Below are positions 46,080-58,000 of a stretch of DNA of 64,000 nt, piece by piece (position 1 is the first letter of the stretch; every line of letters starts with the position of its first letter). The notes under the pieces were generated by a model. The model had not been told where the DNA came from, searched no databases, and saw only the letters and a program-made list of their open reading frames with translations. A program made the translations under genes and the position numbers. Source of the stretch: Strigamia acuminata (lineage: Eukaryota; Arthropoda; Chilopoda; Geophilomorpha; Linotaeniidae); contig OX442318.1 of NCBI GenBank assembly GCA_949358305.1, positions 730,501 to 794,500 on the forward strand. The letters run 5' to 3'.

Positions 46080-48978
46080 TTACACTTTGTGTTTGATTTT
46101 TTTGAGAATATTGCTCTGCACGAGCGCCGCACGTCGCTTTCGCTGCAGCGCGCCTGGCGAGCCGCCCACGTCCAGAATCTCGGAAATGGTTTTCAACTTG
46201 CTGCCATCTGCGGGCACGATCGTCGTTAAGGTGTCGCTTGCGCCGGGCAAATCCAATCTCTATTTGCAAGAAAAAAAATCAAAATTTTATTATTTTGATA
46301 ATAAATTCAATTTTCGGCTAAAAATTGAATTTTTTTTAGTAAAAACTTAATTTTATGGGTAAAAATTCACTTCTTTTGGTCAAAATTCACTTTTTTTGTA
46401 AAAATTCACTTTTTTTGGTAAAAATTCACTTTTTTTGGGGTAAAAATGCAATTTTTTGGGGTAAAAATGCAATTTTTTGGGGTAAAAATGCAATTTTTTG
46501 GGGTAAAAATTCAATTTTTTGCAGCAAAAAATTGAATTTACTCATTTTTGGGGGTAAACATGAATAAATAGCAAATGTAATTACTTTGCCGGGCGCCAAA
46601 GCTTCATATTGATGACGCAACGCTTGCAGCTCGAACTCGCAATTCGCCAAAGCCAATTTCAATTCGTACAAAAGCACCATGTCGCTACGGAGTTCGTTAA
46701 AATGAACACAAATCTCTTCGGTCGGAATTGGATTCACGTCGATTCCTAATTCCTGCAGCAATTGCTCGATCGCCTTCGTCTTCTTCTGCCCGACCGAAGT
46801 TGGCAATTTCATCTAAAACACAACAAAACATCTCCAATTAACCAACCAAAACAATTCAAAGAAACCAAAAATCTTTACTCTCTGACTCCTTAAACTGACA
46901 CCGGTGTTTTTAACGTCTGGAAATTTGATACCAGTCAACTCTAAAACCTGAAACAAAATTTAAAAAGCGACATTTTAACCAGTTTTGTCAATTTTTCATT
47001 GATTATCATCGATTTTAGTCGATTTTTCATTGATTATCATCGATTTTAGTCGTTTTTTCATCGATTATCATCGTTTTTAGTCGATTTTTCATTGATTATC
47101 ATCGATTTTAGTCGTTTTTTCATTGATTATCATCGATTTTTGTCGATTTTTCATTGATTATCATCGATTTTAGTCGATTTTTCATTGATTATCATCGATT
47201 TTAGTCGTTTTTTCATTGATTATCATCGATTTAGTCGATTTTTCATTGATTATCATCGATTTTAGTCGATTTTTCAGCAAAATTCTTACAGTTGTTTCGG
47301 TTTTGGTAGTTTTCTGATGCTGGACTTTCTTCTTCGTGTTTTTCCTCTCCTGACGTCGCGTTTCCGAGTTGTTGTCCGCCGCCGTGATCAGTTTCTGCAG
47401 ATCCTGCGTCTTCTTCTCGCGCTCCTTCTTGCGCAATTCGATCTTCCGCAGCTCGTTAATCAGCATTTGTTCTTCCTCGATCTGTTCGGGGGTCCGATCG
47501 AATAAACGCCGCAGTTGTTCCTTCCGTTTCCGCTCGTGCTCGCTGTCGTAAACGCGGATTTTGCTTTCCGAACTCCCAGGTGATCGCGCCTTAAAAAAAT
47601 TTAAATTTTTCAAATTTTTAACGTTAAAAATTAAAAAACGTTAATTTTCTCACCTTTACGAGGAGATTGCTCACGTTATAGTACCTTTCTTTCAGATCTT
47701 CGACACTTCGTTTGGAAAACGTGTCGGAATCCCACCTGTCGTGGATGACGATGAATCTGAGGTCGAAACGGCGACATAAATCGAATAAATGATCAGTTTC
47801 CGCTCTAGTCCAACCGTCAACGTGCAAATACTGCTGGTAATCCGTGTCCGTGTACGACGGCACTTGCACAGTCTAAAGAAATAACGTGGAAAATGAAATA
47901 TAAGCGATCACGAAACTAGAAAATGAACCGGTTTTCATCATTTTGTTCAAAATTTCCAAACAAAATGGATGAAAAATGCACAATTTGAACAAATTTCACC
48001 AATTTTAGACGAAATTTACTCATGAAATGAATTTAAATTCACAAAAACTCGTATTTTAGCGCCTAAATAGATGAAAAATGTACAATTTGAACAAATTTCG
48101 CCAATTTTAGACGAAATTTACTCATGAAATGAATTTAAATTCACAAAAACTCGTATTTTAGTGCCTAAATAGATGAAAAATGTACAATTTCTAACCAAAA
48201 TACATGAAAAATGTACAATTTCTAACCAAAATAGATGCAAAATGTACAATTTTTAACCAAAATAGATGAAAAATGTACAATTTGCAACCAAAATAGATAA
48301 AAAATGTACAATTTTTAACCAAAATAGATGAAAAATGTACAATTTGCAACCAAAATAGATGAAAAATCCCCAAATTTAAAGCAAAACAGATGAAAAATGC
48401 ACAACGTGCACAGAATTCACCAAATTTTACACGAAATTGACTCCTAAAATCGTTTTTTAGCGCCTATTTCTTCACCTTATTGAAGCGTGCAAAAGGATAA
48501 TCTTTTCCTTCGTCCGCAACTCGTCTCCAATGATGCAAAATCGCTCCGTCTTTGCGTGCGGGGTTCGTGAACGGAATCCACCGCCACGGTCGCACTTTCT
48601 TCATGCCCAACTTGGCTTTCATTTGTTTGTAACCTTGACTGCTGTTCGACGGCAAAATCGGCGGCGCATCTCTAAACAAACCAAACAAAAATTCACAAAT
48701 TAAACTTCCAATTTCCGCTAGTTTCACTCCTTTTATACTTGTTATCCGAGTACAGTAAGGCGTACAACTCCCGATGCATTCCTTCCGGTCTTTTAAACGT
48801 CCCATCGCCCAATTTTTTCTTTTTCTATGAAAAATTTCGTTTAATTTCCACTTTTTTTCACATTTTTAGGTTTAAATTTCACCAACAAACTGCTCCTTTT
48901 GTCCGAACTGAAAAAAGATTCTTTGTTGATTTGTTCGGGCTCGATTTCCAAGATCTCACGAATATCGCACATCTCCAT
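46080..48978 (-). CDS. DMAP1: DNA methyltransferase 1-associated protein 1
   Basis: A subunit of the NuA4/TIP60 and SRCAP chromatin complexes, acting in the nucleus. Exons in reading order: 48978-48862, 48824-48739, 48671-48476, 47872-47654, 47589-47290, 46947-46879, 46812-46585, 46259-46080; 464 residues against 467 in human. The SANT/Myb-like part carries KVRPWRWIPFTNPARKDGA, HHWRRVADEGKDYPFARFNK and GWTRAETDHLFDLCRRFDLR. The DMAP1 domain follows with RKKEREKKTQDLQKLITAAD, MKLPTSVGQKKTKAIEQLL and FNELRSDMVLLYELKLA. The tail is basic. The start is an ATG right after an AG, so a 5' non-coding exon upstream is likely. Two introns hold 30- and 31-bp arrays. Confidence 0.95.
46310..46560. repeat. 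21-bp array in the last DMAP1 intron
   Basis: GTAAAAATTCACTTTTTTTGG and GTAAAAATGCAATTTTTTGGG units, about ten copies. Confidence 0.88.
46985..47275. repeat. 30-bp array in a DMAP1 intron
   Basis: About nine copies of TTTTCATTGATTATCATCGA followed by TTTTAGTCGA. Confidence 0.92.
47950..48400. repeat. 31-bp array plus a longer duplication in a DMAP1 intron
   Basis: ATGAAAAATGTACAATTTGC followed by AACCAAAATAG repeats from about 48170. Just upstream, a ~115-bp block (AAATTTCACCAATTTTAGAC...) is duplicated once. Confidence 0.88.
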
Positions 48979-49408
48979 CTAAATTAAAACAAATCACGAA
49001 TAAATTACAAAAATTCGTCGTTTCCAATCACTTTACCTTCGCTCTTTATATCAACCGAATGACAACATTGATTTCCGACATCTGGTGAGAGAAACCCAAA
49101 CCAAAAAAAAAACCAACAGCGCCATTTCTAATTCAAATTTAATAACAAACAACAACGAATAAACCGACCCTTTAATTTATTTACATCTATAAATAAACTA
49201 AACAAACATTTTTTAAAAAAATTTAAATTTAAAACACAATTTTCTACACAATGGAGGACGAATGTTTACACTCGTAGTTCGCCTCGCCGCCGCCAGACGA
49301 CAAACATCATACGGTACGAAGCAAATAGAGCACCAAGTCGATGCCGAGATACCGTGTTTACATTCGTGTGATGTTGGTTACGAGTTTCAAACCACAATTC
49401 TCTCTTCT
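48979..49408. promoter_or_regulatory. Shared divergent promoter region of DMAP1 and the Rab11-FIP gene
   Basis: The two ATGs are 430 bases apart in head-to-head orientation. A likely DMAP1 5' non-coding exon (minus, about 49083-49037, ending in a GTAAAG donor) carries a short upstream ATG frame ending in TAA. An in-frame upstream ATG for the FIP gene exists at 49262. No TATA box is obvious. Confidence 0.5.
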
Positions 49409-52400
49409 ATGGCCTTTTCCGCTGAATATCTAGCGCAACTTCGCACCGTCTTTGACTTATGCGACGAAAACAAACGCGGGTTCATCACCAGACAACAATT
49501 CGACAACTTAAGCAAAAAATACTTCGGTGCCGACGAAGTAAGACCAACACCAAAAAATTAAAACACAAAAATGCACATTATTTCCACCGAGTCACGTGAC
49601 GCGCTCAACCCGATACGAAATGCAACCCGAGATCTCGCATTTTTGTTTAAAAATATTTCTCTCGTTTTTTTCCATTTAATCTCGAATTTTCGCAACTTTT
49701 AGCGATAACAAACACAATAGTGTCGGCAGATAAAAAAGATAAATGTTATTATGTATTTGAGGAGTTCGTTTCTTTACATTTCGGTGTTTGGGAAGCGACT
49801 TCCGGTCCGGAAGCGAGCAACAATCGATATACGAGCGAGGCTGTTGTCCTTTCGCCGCGCACGGAAATTGAACGCGAAAAAGGATTTTTTTTTTCAAAAA
49901 AAGTAAATTTATTCAAATATTATTATCTAATTTCAGACTCTGGAATGTTTATTTCAAGTTTTGGATCCAGGCGGCGCAGGCGTGATTGAATTCGACGATT
50001 TCTGCCGAGGAGTTTCGTCCATAGTCAATTCCCATGGTAAAACAAAACGACAAAAAATCATCGAAAATCAATTTTAATTAATTAAATCTTACAATTTCAT
50101 GCGAAAAGCGAAGACAAATGGAGACGAGGACTTAATAACATTTGAGGTAATTCGATAAACAACATTTTTGAACGTCAAAATGACGTTTTTGAACGTTAAA
50201 ACGTCATTTTTACGGCTTAAATTGGACGTTAAGAGCAAAAAACCGCTATAATTGGTTTGGAAAAGGAGGAAACTAGTTGAGCCCGAGGCTGTGGAGTTGG
50301 TGGAACCTTAAGTGAACCAATCGCGAGTATAGTTGCGCTTATCGAACCAGATCCGACTCAGCGGTTTAAGTGTTTACATGCCGCGCTGATTTAACGGCGC
50401 CGCGAGTCAGAGCATGGAATATTTAACCAAATCGAAGTACAAATCGACCAACGAGGTTTGAATTGATTTTTAATTATTTTTTCCGCTGTTTGCGAGGGTT
50501 TTTCGAGCGTTTTTCGAGCGAATAAAGCGATTTTGCGATAAGAAAATGGACGTTGACACGGCGCAGGTGTTTTGTTTTTGAGATTTTTTTGAAATTTGAT
50601 CTAGGGGACGGAGCAATCTTTGGACGGCGAGAGCTGCGCGACTTACAACGAGTACGACGTGGCCGATTTGGACGACGTTATGGCCGGGACGAACTCGCAG
50701 GGAAGGAATAACGACAGTCCGGTCGAGGGCTCGCAGGACGGGGACAGCGCCATTGAAGTGGCACCTGTTGCTAGTCTCGGATCCCCGGAAACGGATCGAA
50801 AAAATCTACTCAAGTTAGTATTTTTTTGGGTTGTTTTGATAGTTTAGTTTATTTTTTAATGATTTTTGGTTTTAGTTTGAGCGATAACGAAGAAAAGTTT
50901 GAATGTTTTGGTGATTCTCGGTGGGAAACGGACGAAAAAATAAACCCTAACTGGTCAGCCATTTTTTTATATCGTTTTCTAGCTTACTTGTGAAGGAGTT
51001 TTTACGGTTTAATGACGATTTGTGGTTTCACAACTGAACTGGAAATTATTTTTTTTTTAGTGATTCTAGTCCGGAACGAAATCGGCTTCACCAACCGTTT
51101 CGTCAACGAAATATGTGGATTCGAAATAGTCTTCGGAGATCACCGAGGTAAGATTTTGGGATAAATAAATAAACAAATTGAATTTGTATTAATTTTTCTC
51201 GCCTTTTGTTTCAGCGATAAAAAACAAGTGGCCTTGAATTCACGCAGCGGGTAATAAATTAATTAATTTCGAGACGAATTTGTTAAAAAATGTCGTTTTA
51301 TTTGGTGCGTGGGTCGAAAAATGCAAATTATCCATCGTCCCATTACTCGTTTGACCTGCTTGCGCTAGTTTTAATTTCGAGGTCTGCGATTAAGTAAACG
51401 GACAATGCTCAATGGACAAATCCGAGCGCAGTTGAAAGGGTCAAGGATTGCGAATTATTCCATTCAATTCGTTATATAATTTCGATTTCTACCTCCCCCG
51501 GCTCCCAGAATGGTCTCACGCATTCCCGAATTTTTTTTCTCCGCTAAAAGTTGAATAGAATCGAAAAAAAGTGCAAAAAATTGTAAAGAATTGAAAGGAA
51601 TTTGTTCCTTTTGTTGAAAACAAAATGGCGGCCACATGGTAGTTGAATGCAATCGCGAAAAATATCAAGTTTCGTTCCGTTTGAATGATTAATTGCGATG
51701 TTTTATTGATTTTATCGACTTAGTAATTAGGAATTTGTGTTTTTTTTTCAGACACATTAATCGGTCTTCGAGTTTCAACAGTAGTCGGCGCAGCTCGAGT
51801 TGCGATTCGGATGAAATGAACGGCGATTACGCCGTTGAAGACGACGTGTACGATTTGCGGGAAAAAGTAAATTAAAATTTAAAAAAAAAAATAATTTCGT
51901 AATTAAATAATTAATTTTTTTCAATTAAATTTCCAGATCCAGGAATTGCAACACCAAGTGTCGGCGTTGGCGACGGGTCAAACGAACAGCGAGGAGAAAT
52001 ACAATAAAGTGAAACAAGAAAACGCCTCGTTAATGGCCAGGTAGAAATGGATTTCCGGGTTCAGACCCGTTTAGAGGCTAGTGGGGGTGTTCCTGGACGT
52101 CGGATTGGTCGCTCGGTGTTGTTGCCCCGGGCTAGGTTGGCCACGAGTCAACGAGCGGAGCAGGAATTGAGGAATAGTCGAGTTAAAGCGTCACTGAGCA
52201 TACACGGACGCGTTTTTGTGCCGCGAATCGACCAAGCGCGCGACTGCGCACGGAAGTCGTTGCGAGCGAGTGGAAAAAAAATTATTCTTAAATTAATTTT
52301 TTAAAAATAATTTTTATTTTTGGATCTGTCATTGGTGAGTCACGACCTTGAGTTGGGTTTGGGAGTCCATTTTTGGTTTGGTTTTGGTATTTTTTGGTTT

Positions 52401-54443
52401 GTGTGTTGTTGTTGTGTTTGGTTGTCATGGTTTAATGATTTTTTGTTTTTTGTTGCTTAGGATACACTCGTTGGAGGAACAGATACGGGAGGTGGAAATT
52501 CGGTCGGAGGATCGGATAAGGGAGGAACATCAGAGGTTTAAGGACGTTATGGTAGTTTGGTTTTTGTTGGTGTGGAATTTTTATTTTTAGATTTGGTTTT
52601 TTTTGGATGATTTTTGGGTGTGAAAAATTGGAATTTGTTGGAAAGAATTGGTTTTGGTGGGAAAAATTGGATTTTAGTGGAAAAAATTGGATTTTAGTGG
52701 AAAAAATTGTATTTTAGTGGAAAAAATTGGATTTTAGTGGAAAAAATTGGATTTTAGTGGAAAAAATTGGATTTTAGTGGAAAAAATTGGATTTTAGTGG
52801 AAAAAATTGGATTTTAGTGGAAAAAATTGGATTTTATTGTGAAAAATTGAATTTTATTGTGAAAAATTGAATTTTATTGTGAAAATTGAATTTTATTGTG
52901 AAAAATTGGATTTTTCTGAGAAAAATTGGATTTTACTGAGAAAAATTGGATTTTACTGAGAAAAATTGGATTTTACTGAGAAAAATTGGATTTTACTGAG
53001 AAAAATTGGATTTTACTGAGAAAAATTGGATTTTACTGAGAAAAATTGAATTTTACTGTGAAAAATTGAATTTTATAGTGAAAAATTGAATTTTAGTTGA
53101 AAAAATTGGATTTTCTTGTGAAAAATGAATTTTATTGTGAAAAATTGGAGTTTAGTGACAAATATTGGATTTTTATTCAAGAAATTCAACTCTTTGTTAT
53201 TTATATCCTTAAAAAAATTCATGTTTGTAACAATTACGTTTTGCAAAGTAAAAACCCAATTTTTAAGGAAATAACCCAAATTTTAAGGAAAATAAAGCAA
53301 ACAACCCATTTTTTAAGGAAAAAACAAAACAAAACCGAATTTAAAAGGAAAAATTAAATTTCCTACAATTTGTATCCAATTTTTCTAATTTCTTTTTTAT
53401 TTTTTATTATTTTTATTCTCCAACCTAGGCGCGGCAAGACAAAGAAAAATGCCTGGAAATCGAGGCGTTCACACTTCGGTTGCACACCCTGGAACGGGAA
53501 AACCACGCCCTCAACGCCGATTTACTCAGGTTACGTGCGCAATTGGACAAAGTGAAATACGTAAATCTCTAGAAACACGCACAAAAACGCAACGAGCAAA
53601 TACAAAAAGGCCAAAATGAATTTTTCAGGAAAAGATGCAGTTGCAGGACCAACTGTCCGAAGCCGAATTCTCGCTCACAAACACGCAGGAAGAAAACCGG
53701 CGGCTGCAGGACCTTTGCCGTCGGGAACGAGAAGAATCCGCACAATCGAGAGCCAACGACGCTCGTGTCATAGACGAACTCACCAAAGAATTGGGCGAAC
53801 TGAGGAGGTACAAGGCCGAAATGGGCTGCTTGACTCGCGCCAGGAGCCCCAGCGTGGTGGATTTGCCCTCGCGATACGCCGAATTACAGGACCAGATGGC
53901 GCACCTCAGACGGGTATATTGTTGCAATTGGTGATTTTTTTTTTATTTTTTTATTTTTTTATTTTTTTTAAAATAGGAAAACCATCATTTGAAGGACGAA
54001 AACGACGAATTACAAGCGCAGCTGCTCAACTGCAGCATTCAGGAAGGTCGAAATCTGCTGCACGGGGGCACGACCAACTCATTGGCCGCTGAATTTGATG
54101 CCATGACTAAAGATGAGGTATTCGATCATTTTAACGAGTTTTAATGATTAAATTCGATTTTTAACGATTAAATTCGATTTTTAAAGATTAAATTCGATTT
54201 TTAACGATTAAATTCGATTTTTAACCATTAAATTCAATATTTAATCGGTTATTAATGATTAAATTGGATTATGATATTTTGTTGCGATTAAATTGTGCTT
54301 TTTCTTACTAGATTACACAGAAATTAAAGGATCAGCAAGATGTGAATGCGAAGCTCAAATTGTACATTGACAACATGCTTTTGAACATTCTCGAGAACCA
54401 TCCGTCCATTTTGGAAGTGAAAGGTGGATTGTTTGGCAATTAA
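49409..54443 (+). CDS. nuf: Rab11 family-interacting protein 3/4 (nuf-like)
   Basis: An effector of Rab11 (and Arf) in recycling endosomes and cytokinesis. Long-form exons: 49409-49537, 49937-50036, 50109-50146, 50605-50813, 50876-50953, 51061-51147, 51215-51250, 51752-51866, 51937-52040, 52461-52551, 53429-53560, 53629-53913, 53977-54117, 54312-54443; 558 residues. Two EF-hand-like loops (DENKRGFITRQQ, DPGGAGVIEFDD) lack standard ligands at positions 3 or 12, so calcium binding is doubtful. A SDNEEKFECFG segment and a Ser-rich SSRRSSSCDSDEMNG segment follow, then a long coiled coil (IHSLEEQIREVEIR, LQDQLSEAEFSL), ending in the Rab-binding helix KLKLYIDNMLLNILENHPSI. The start could instead be the in-frame ATG at 49262. 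Confidence 0.92.
50414..50455 (+). CDS. nuf: Alternative first coding exon of the Rab11-FIP gene
   Basis: ATG EYLTKSKYKSTNE to a GTTTGA donor at 50456, 14 codons, phase 0, matching the exon at 50605. Using it removes both EF-hand-like exons. The peptide is basic. Confidence 0.55.
50546..50566 (+). CDS. nuf: Second alternative first coding exon of the Rab11-FIP gene
   Basis: ATG GAC GTT GAC ACG GCG CAG then GTGTTT, seven codons (MDVDTAQ), phase 0, 38 bases before the common exon at 50605. It would also give an EF-hand-less product. The intron would be only 38 bases, short for splicing, so the frame could instead be a chance. Confidence 0.35.
52610..53130. repeat. 20-bp array in a Rab11-FIP intron
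   Basis: AAAAAATTGGATTTTAGTGG (about ten clean copies), then GAAAAATTGGATTTTACTGA copies. The switch in variant partway shows at least two expansion events. Confidence 0.93.
54125..54270. repeat. 20-bp array in the last Rab11-FIP intron
   Basis: TTAACGATTAAATTCGATTT repeats about six times. Confidence 0.88.
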
Positions 54444-55071
54444 ATTCCTGTTTTACTTAAATGAAATTTAATCAACTGCATCAGTTGTGGGGTCTATTTT
54501 CTGATTGATTATGTCCGTTTTTTGCCCAAGTCGGTGCCTTTGATGAAATACTTGTACTTGACTGTTAAATACTCGACAATGTAAATGTAAATGTTACATG
54601 ATCAATTTCGAATTTCTAGTGATTTTTATTGATAGTTCTGCCGTCCATTTTGAAATTAGGCTTAAGTTTATTCCAATGTTAATCGATTTAATTGTGGAAA
54701 CTTAACATTTATTTTATTAAAAATGTTCAATTGTTATTTTGGTTTGGTTTTGTGATAAACTGAACGCAACTGTTGGTTTTAATAGATAAATAAATGATGA
54801 TTTTTATAAATTTTGTCGATAAATTCACAATAAGAAATATAAACGAGTTGTGACGTCATGTTACTGGGCAGTCATCTGTTGGATTTCGTCAGAACTTCGC
54901 TGGTAGTGTTTGTTTTCTTATACAACAAAGAAAACTTAAGAAAATCTCTTTTTTATTGTGAAAAATTTATTTCAGGAATCGACAAAATGAAAATTGGGTA
55001 TATTTTTTATTTTTACAAAAAGATTAGGTGTTATTACAGTTTCCAATTTCCGCTACTAGGGAAATTTGAAC

Positions 55072-58000
55072 ATGGCGGTTCACTCGTACTATAAAATGTT
55101 AGGCGGAAAAACATCGTCGGTTACGTTCTTAAATCGGCCGGACAAAGGTTTAACGAGAAAGCTGAAGTAAGTACTGAAAGGTACACGGTGCAACACGTTG
55201 GGGAGGTTTTGGGCGAGCATGTGCCGAAATAGAACACCCATTGTTGCATCACAAAGCTTAGTCTTTTGTGTAACATTTTTGTTCACATTCTGAAACTTGG
55301 TCATTTGCCGCACAAAGCTTGTTTGGCGCGTTTATTCGAACCAACTGAAAGGAATAAACATGTAAATACCTTAGGGTGTTTTTAATACAAAAATTACCGT
55401 TTTACGATAAATGTAAATTTTTATCCGACCCGCAGTGGGTGTGTCAACAATATATTTTGGGTGAAAAAATTGATTTTGTGGTAGAATGAAGTTCTGCAAT
55501 GAATGCAATCAGAATAATCATTAAATTAAAAACATCGGAACAGAAGATCTCACTGGTTAAGTAGCATTCGATTTGTATTTGTTGCGATCAAAAGAGCGAA
55601 TAATTAAGTGGTTGTTTTTTGGAGAATATGGCATATCAACTGTAATCATTTAAAAGTGAGAAGATAATAATGTGTTTTGTATTTACCTCTACTTTTCTTA
55701 AATTCAGTGCAGATTCCAAATACTGTTGACACAGCCGACACATTGGCATACCACTTGGCAGCTAATGATGAATATTTTTTAAATTCCTATAAAAAAAAAC
55801 AGCAATTTCTAGTTGCAAGCACAGTATACTAGGAATGGTTGCAAACAGGATTTTTAAATGACGGGGAGCCTCCGGAGGCTCCCCGGAGGCTCCTCCGAGG
55901 CTCTTTGAAGGCTCCTCGGAGGCTCTCCGGAGGCTCCCAGGAGGCTCCTCGGAGGCTCCCGGGAGGCTTCTCGGAGGCTCTCCAGAGGCTCCCCGGAGGC
56001 TCCTCCGAGGCTCTTTGAAGGCTCCTCGGAGGCTCTCCGGAGGCTCCCAGGAGGCTCCTCGGAGGCTTCCCGGAGGCTCTCCAGAGGCTCCTCGGAGGCT
56101 CCCAGGAGGCTCCTCGGAGGCTTCCCGGAGGCTCTCCAGAGGCTCCTCGGAGGCTCCTTGGAGGCTCTTCGGAGGCTCCCCGGAGGCTCCTCGGAGGCTC
56201 CCCGGAGGCTCCTTGGAGGCTCCTCGGAGGTTCTCCGGAAGCTCCTCGGGGTCTCCTCGGAAGCTCCTCGGAGGCTTCCCAAAGGCTTCCCGGAGGCTCT
56301 CCAGAGGCATCCCGGAGGCTCCTCGGAGGCTCTCCGGAGGCTCCCCGGAGGCTCCTCGGAGGCTCCCCGGAGGCTCCCCGGAGGCTCCTCGGAGGCTCCT
56401 CGAAGGCTCCTCGAAGGCTCCTCAGAGGCTCCCCGGAGGCTCTCCGGAGGCTTCTCGGAGGCTTCCCAAAGGCTTCCCGGAGGCTCTCCAGAGGCACCCC
56501 AGAGGCTCTCCGGAGGCTCTCTGGAGGCTCCCAGGAGGCTTCCCGGAGGCTCCTCGGAGGCTTCCCGGAGGCTCTCCAGAGGCTCCCCGGAGGCTCCCAG
56601 GAGGCTCCTCGGAGGCTCTCCAGAGGCTCCTCGGAGGCTCCCCGGAGGCTCCTCGAAGGCTCCTCAGAGGCTCCTCGGAGGCTCCCCGGAGGCTCCTCGG
56701 AGGCTCTCCGGAGGCTCCTCGGGGTCTCCTCAGAAGCTCCTCGGAGGCTTCCCGGAGGCTCTCCAGAGGCTCCCCGGAGGCTCCTTGGAGGCTCCTCGGA
56801 GGCTCCCCGGAGGCTCTTTGAAGGCTCCTCGGAGGCTCCTCGGAGGCTCCCCGGAGGCTCTCCAGAGGCTCCCCGGAGGCTCCTCGGAGGCTCCCCGGAG
56901 GCTCCCCGGAGGCTCCTCGGAGGCTCCTCGAAGGCTCCTCGAAGGCTCCTCAGAGGCTCCCCGGAGGCTCTCCGGAGGCTTCTCGGAGGCTTCCCAAAGG
57001 CTTCCCGGAGGCTCTCCAGAGGCACCCCAGAGGCTCTCCGGAGGCTCTCTGGAGGCTCCCAGGAGGCTTCCCGGAGGCTCCTCGGAGGCTTCCCGGAGGC
57101 TCTCCAGAGGCTCCCCGGAGGCTCCCAGGAGGCTCCCCGGAGGCTCCTCGAAGGCTCCTCAGAGGCTCCTCGGAGGCTCCCCGGAGGCTCCTCGGAGGCT
57201 CTCCGGAGGCTCCTCGGGGTCTCCTCAGAAGCTCCTCGGAGGCTTCCCGGAGGCTCTCCAGAGGCTCCCCGGAGGCTCCTTGGAGGCTCCTCGGAGGCTC
57301 CCCGGAGGCTCTTTGAAGGCTCCTCGGAGGCTCCTCGGAGGCTCCCCGGAGGCTCTCCAGAGGCTCCCCGGAGGCTCCTCGGAGGCTCCCCGGAGGCTCC
57401 CCGGAGGCTCCTCGGAGGCTCCCCGGAGGCTCCTCGAAGGCTCCTCAGAGGCTCCCCGGAGGCTCTCCGGAGGCTTCTCGGAGGCTTCCCAAAGGCTTCC
57501 CGGAGGCTCTCCAGAGGCACCCCAGAGGCTCTCCGGAGGCTCTCTGGAGGCTCCCAGGAGGCTTCCCGGAGGCTCCTCGGAGGCTCCCCGGAGGCTCCCA
57601 GGAGGCTCCTCGGAGGCTCCCCGGAGGCTCTCCAAAGGCTCCCCGGAGGCTCCTTGGAGGCTCCCCGGAGGCTCCTCGAAGGCTCCTCAGAGGCTCCTCG
57701 GAGGCTTCCCGGAGGCTCCTCGGAGGCTCTCCGGAGGCTCCTCGGGGTCTCCTCAGAAGCTCCTCGGAGGCTTCCCGGAGGCTCTCCAGAGGCTCCCCGG
57801 AGGCTCCCCGGAGGCTCCTTGGAGGCTTTTCGGAGGCTCCCCGGAGGCTCTTTGAAGGCTCCTCGGAGGCTCCCCGGAGGCTCTTTGAAGGCTCCTCGGA
57901 GGCTCCCCGAAGGCTCTCCGGAGGCTCCTCGGGGTCTCTTCGGAGGCTCCCGGAGGCTCCTCGGAGGCTCCTCGGAGGCTTCCCAAAGGCTTCCCGGAGG

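Noticed and set aside
52047-52304. 85-codon plus-strand frame between Rab11-FIP exons
   Set aside because: Phases of the flanking exons (52040 and 52461) already agree, and the frame has no donor or acceptor support.
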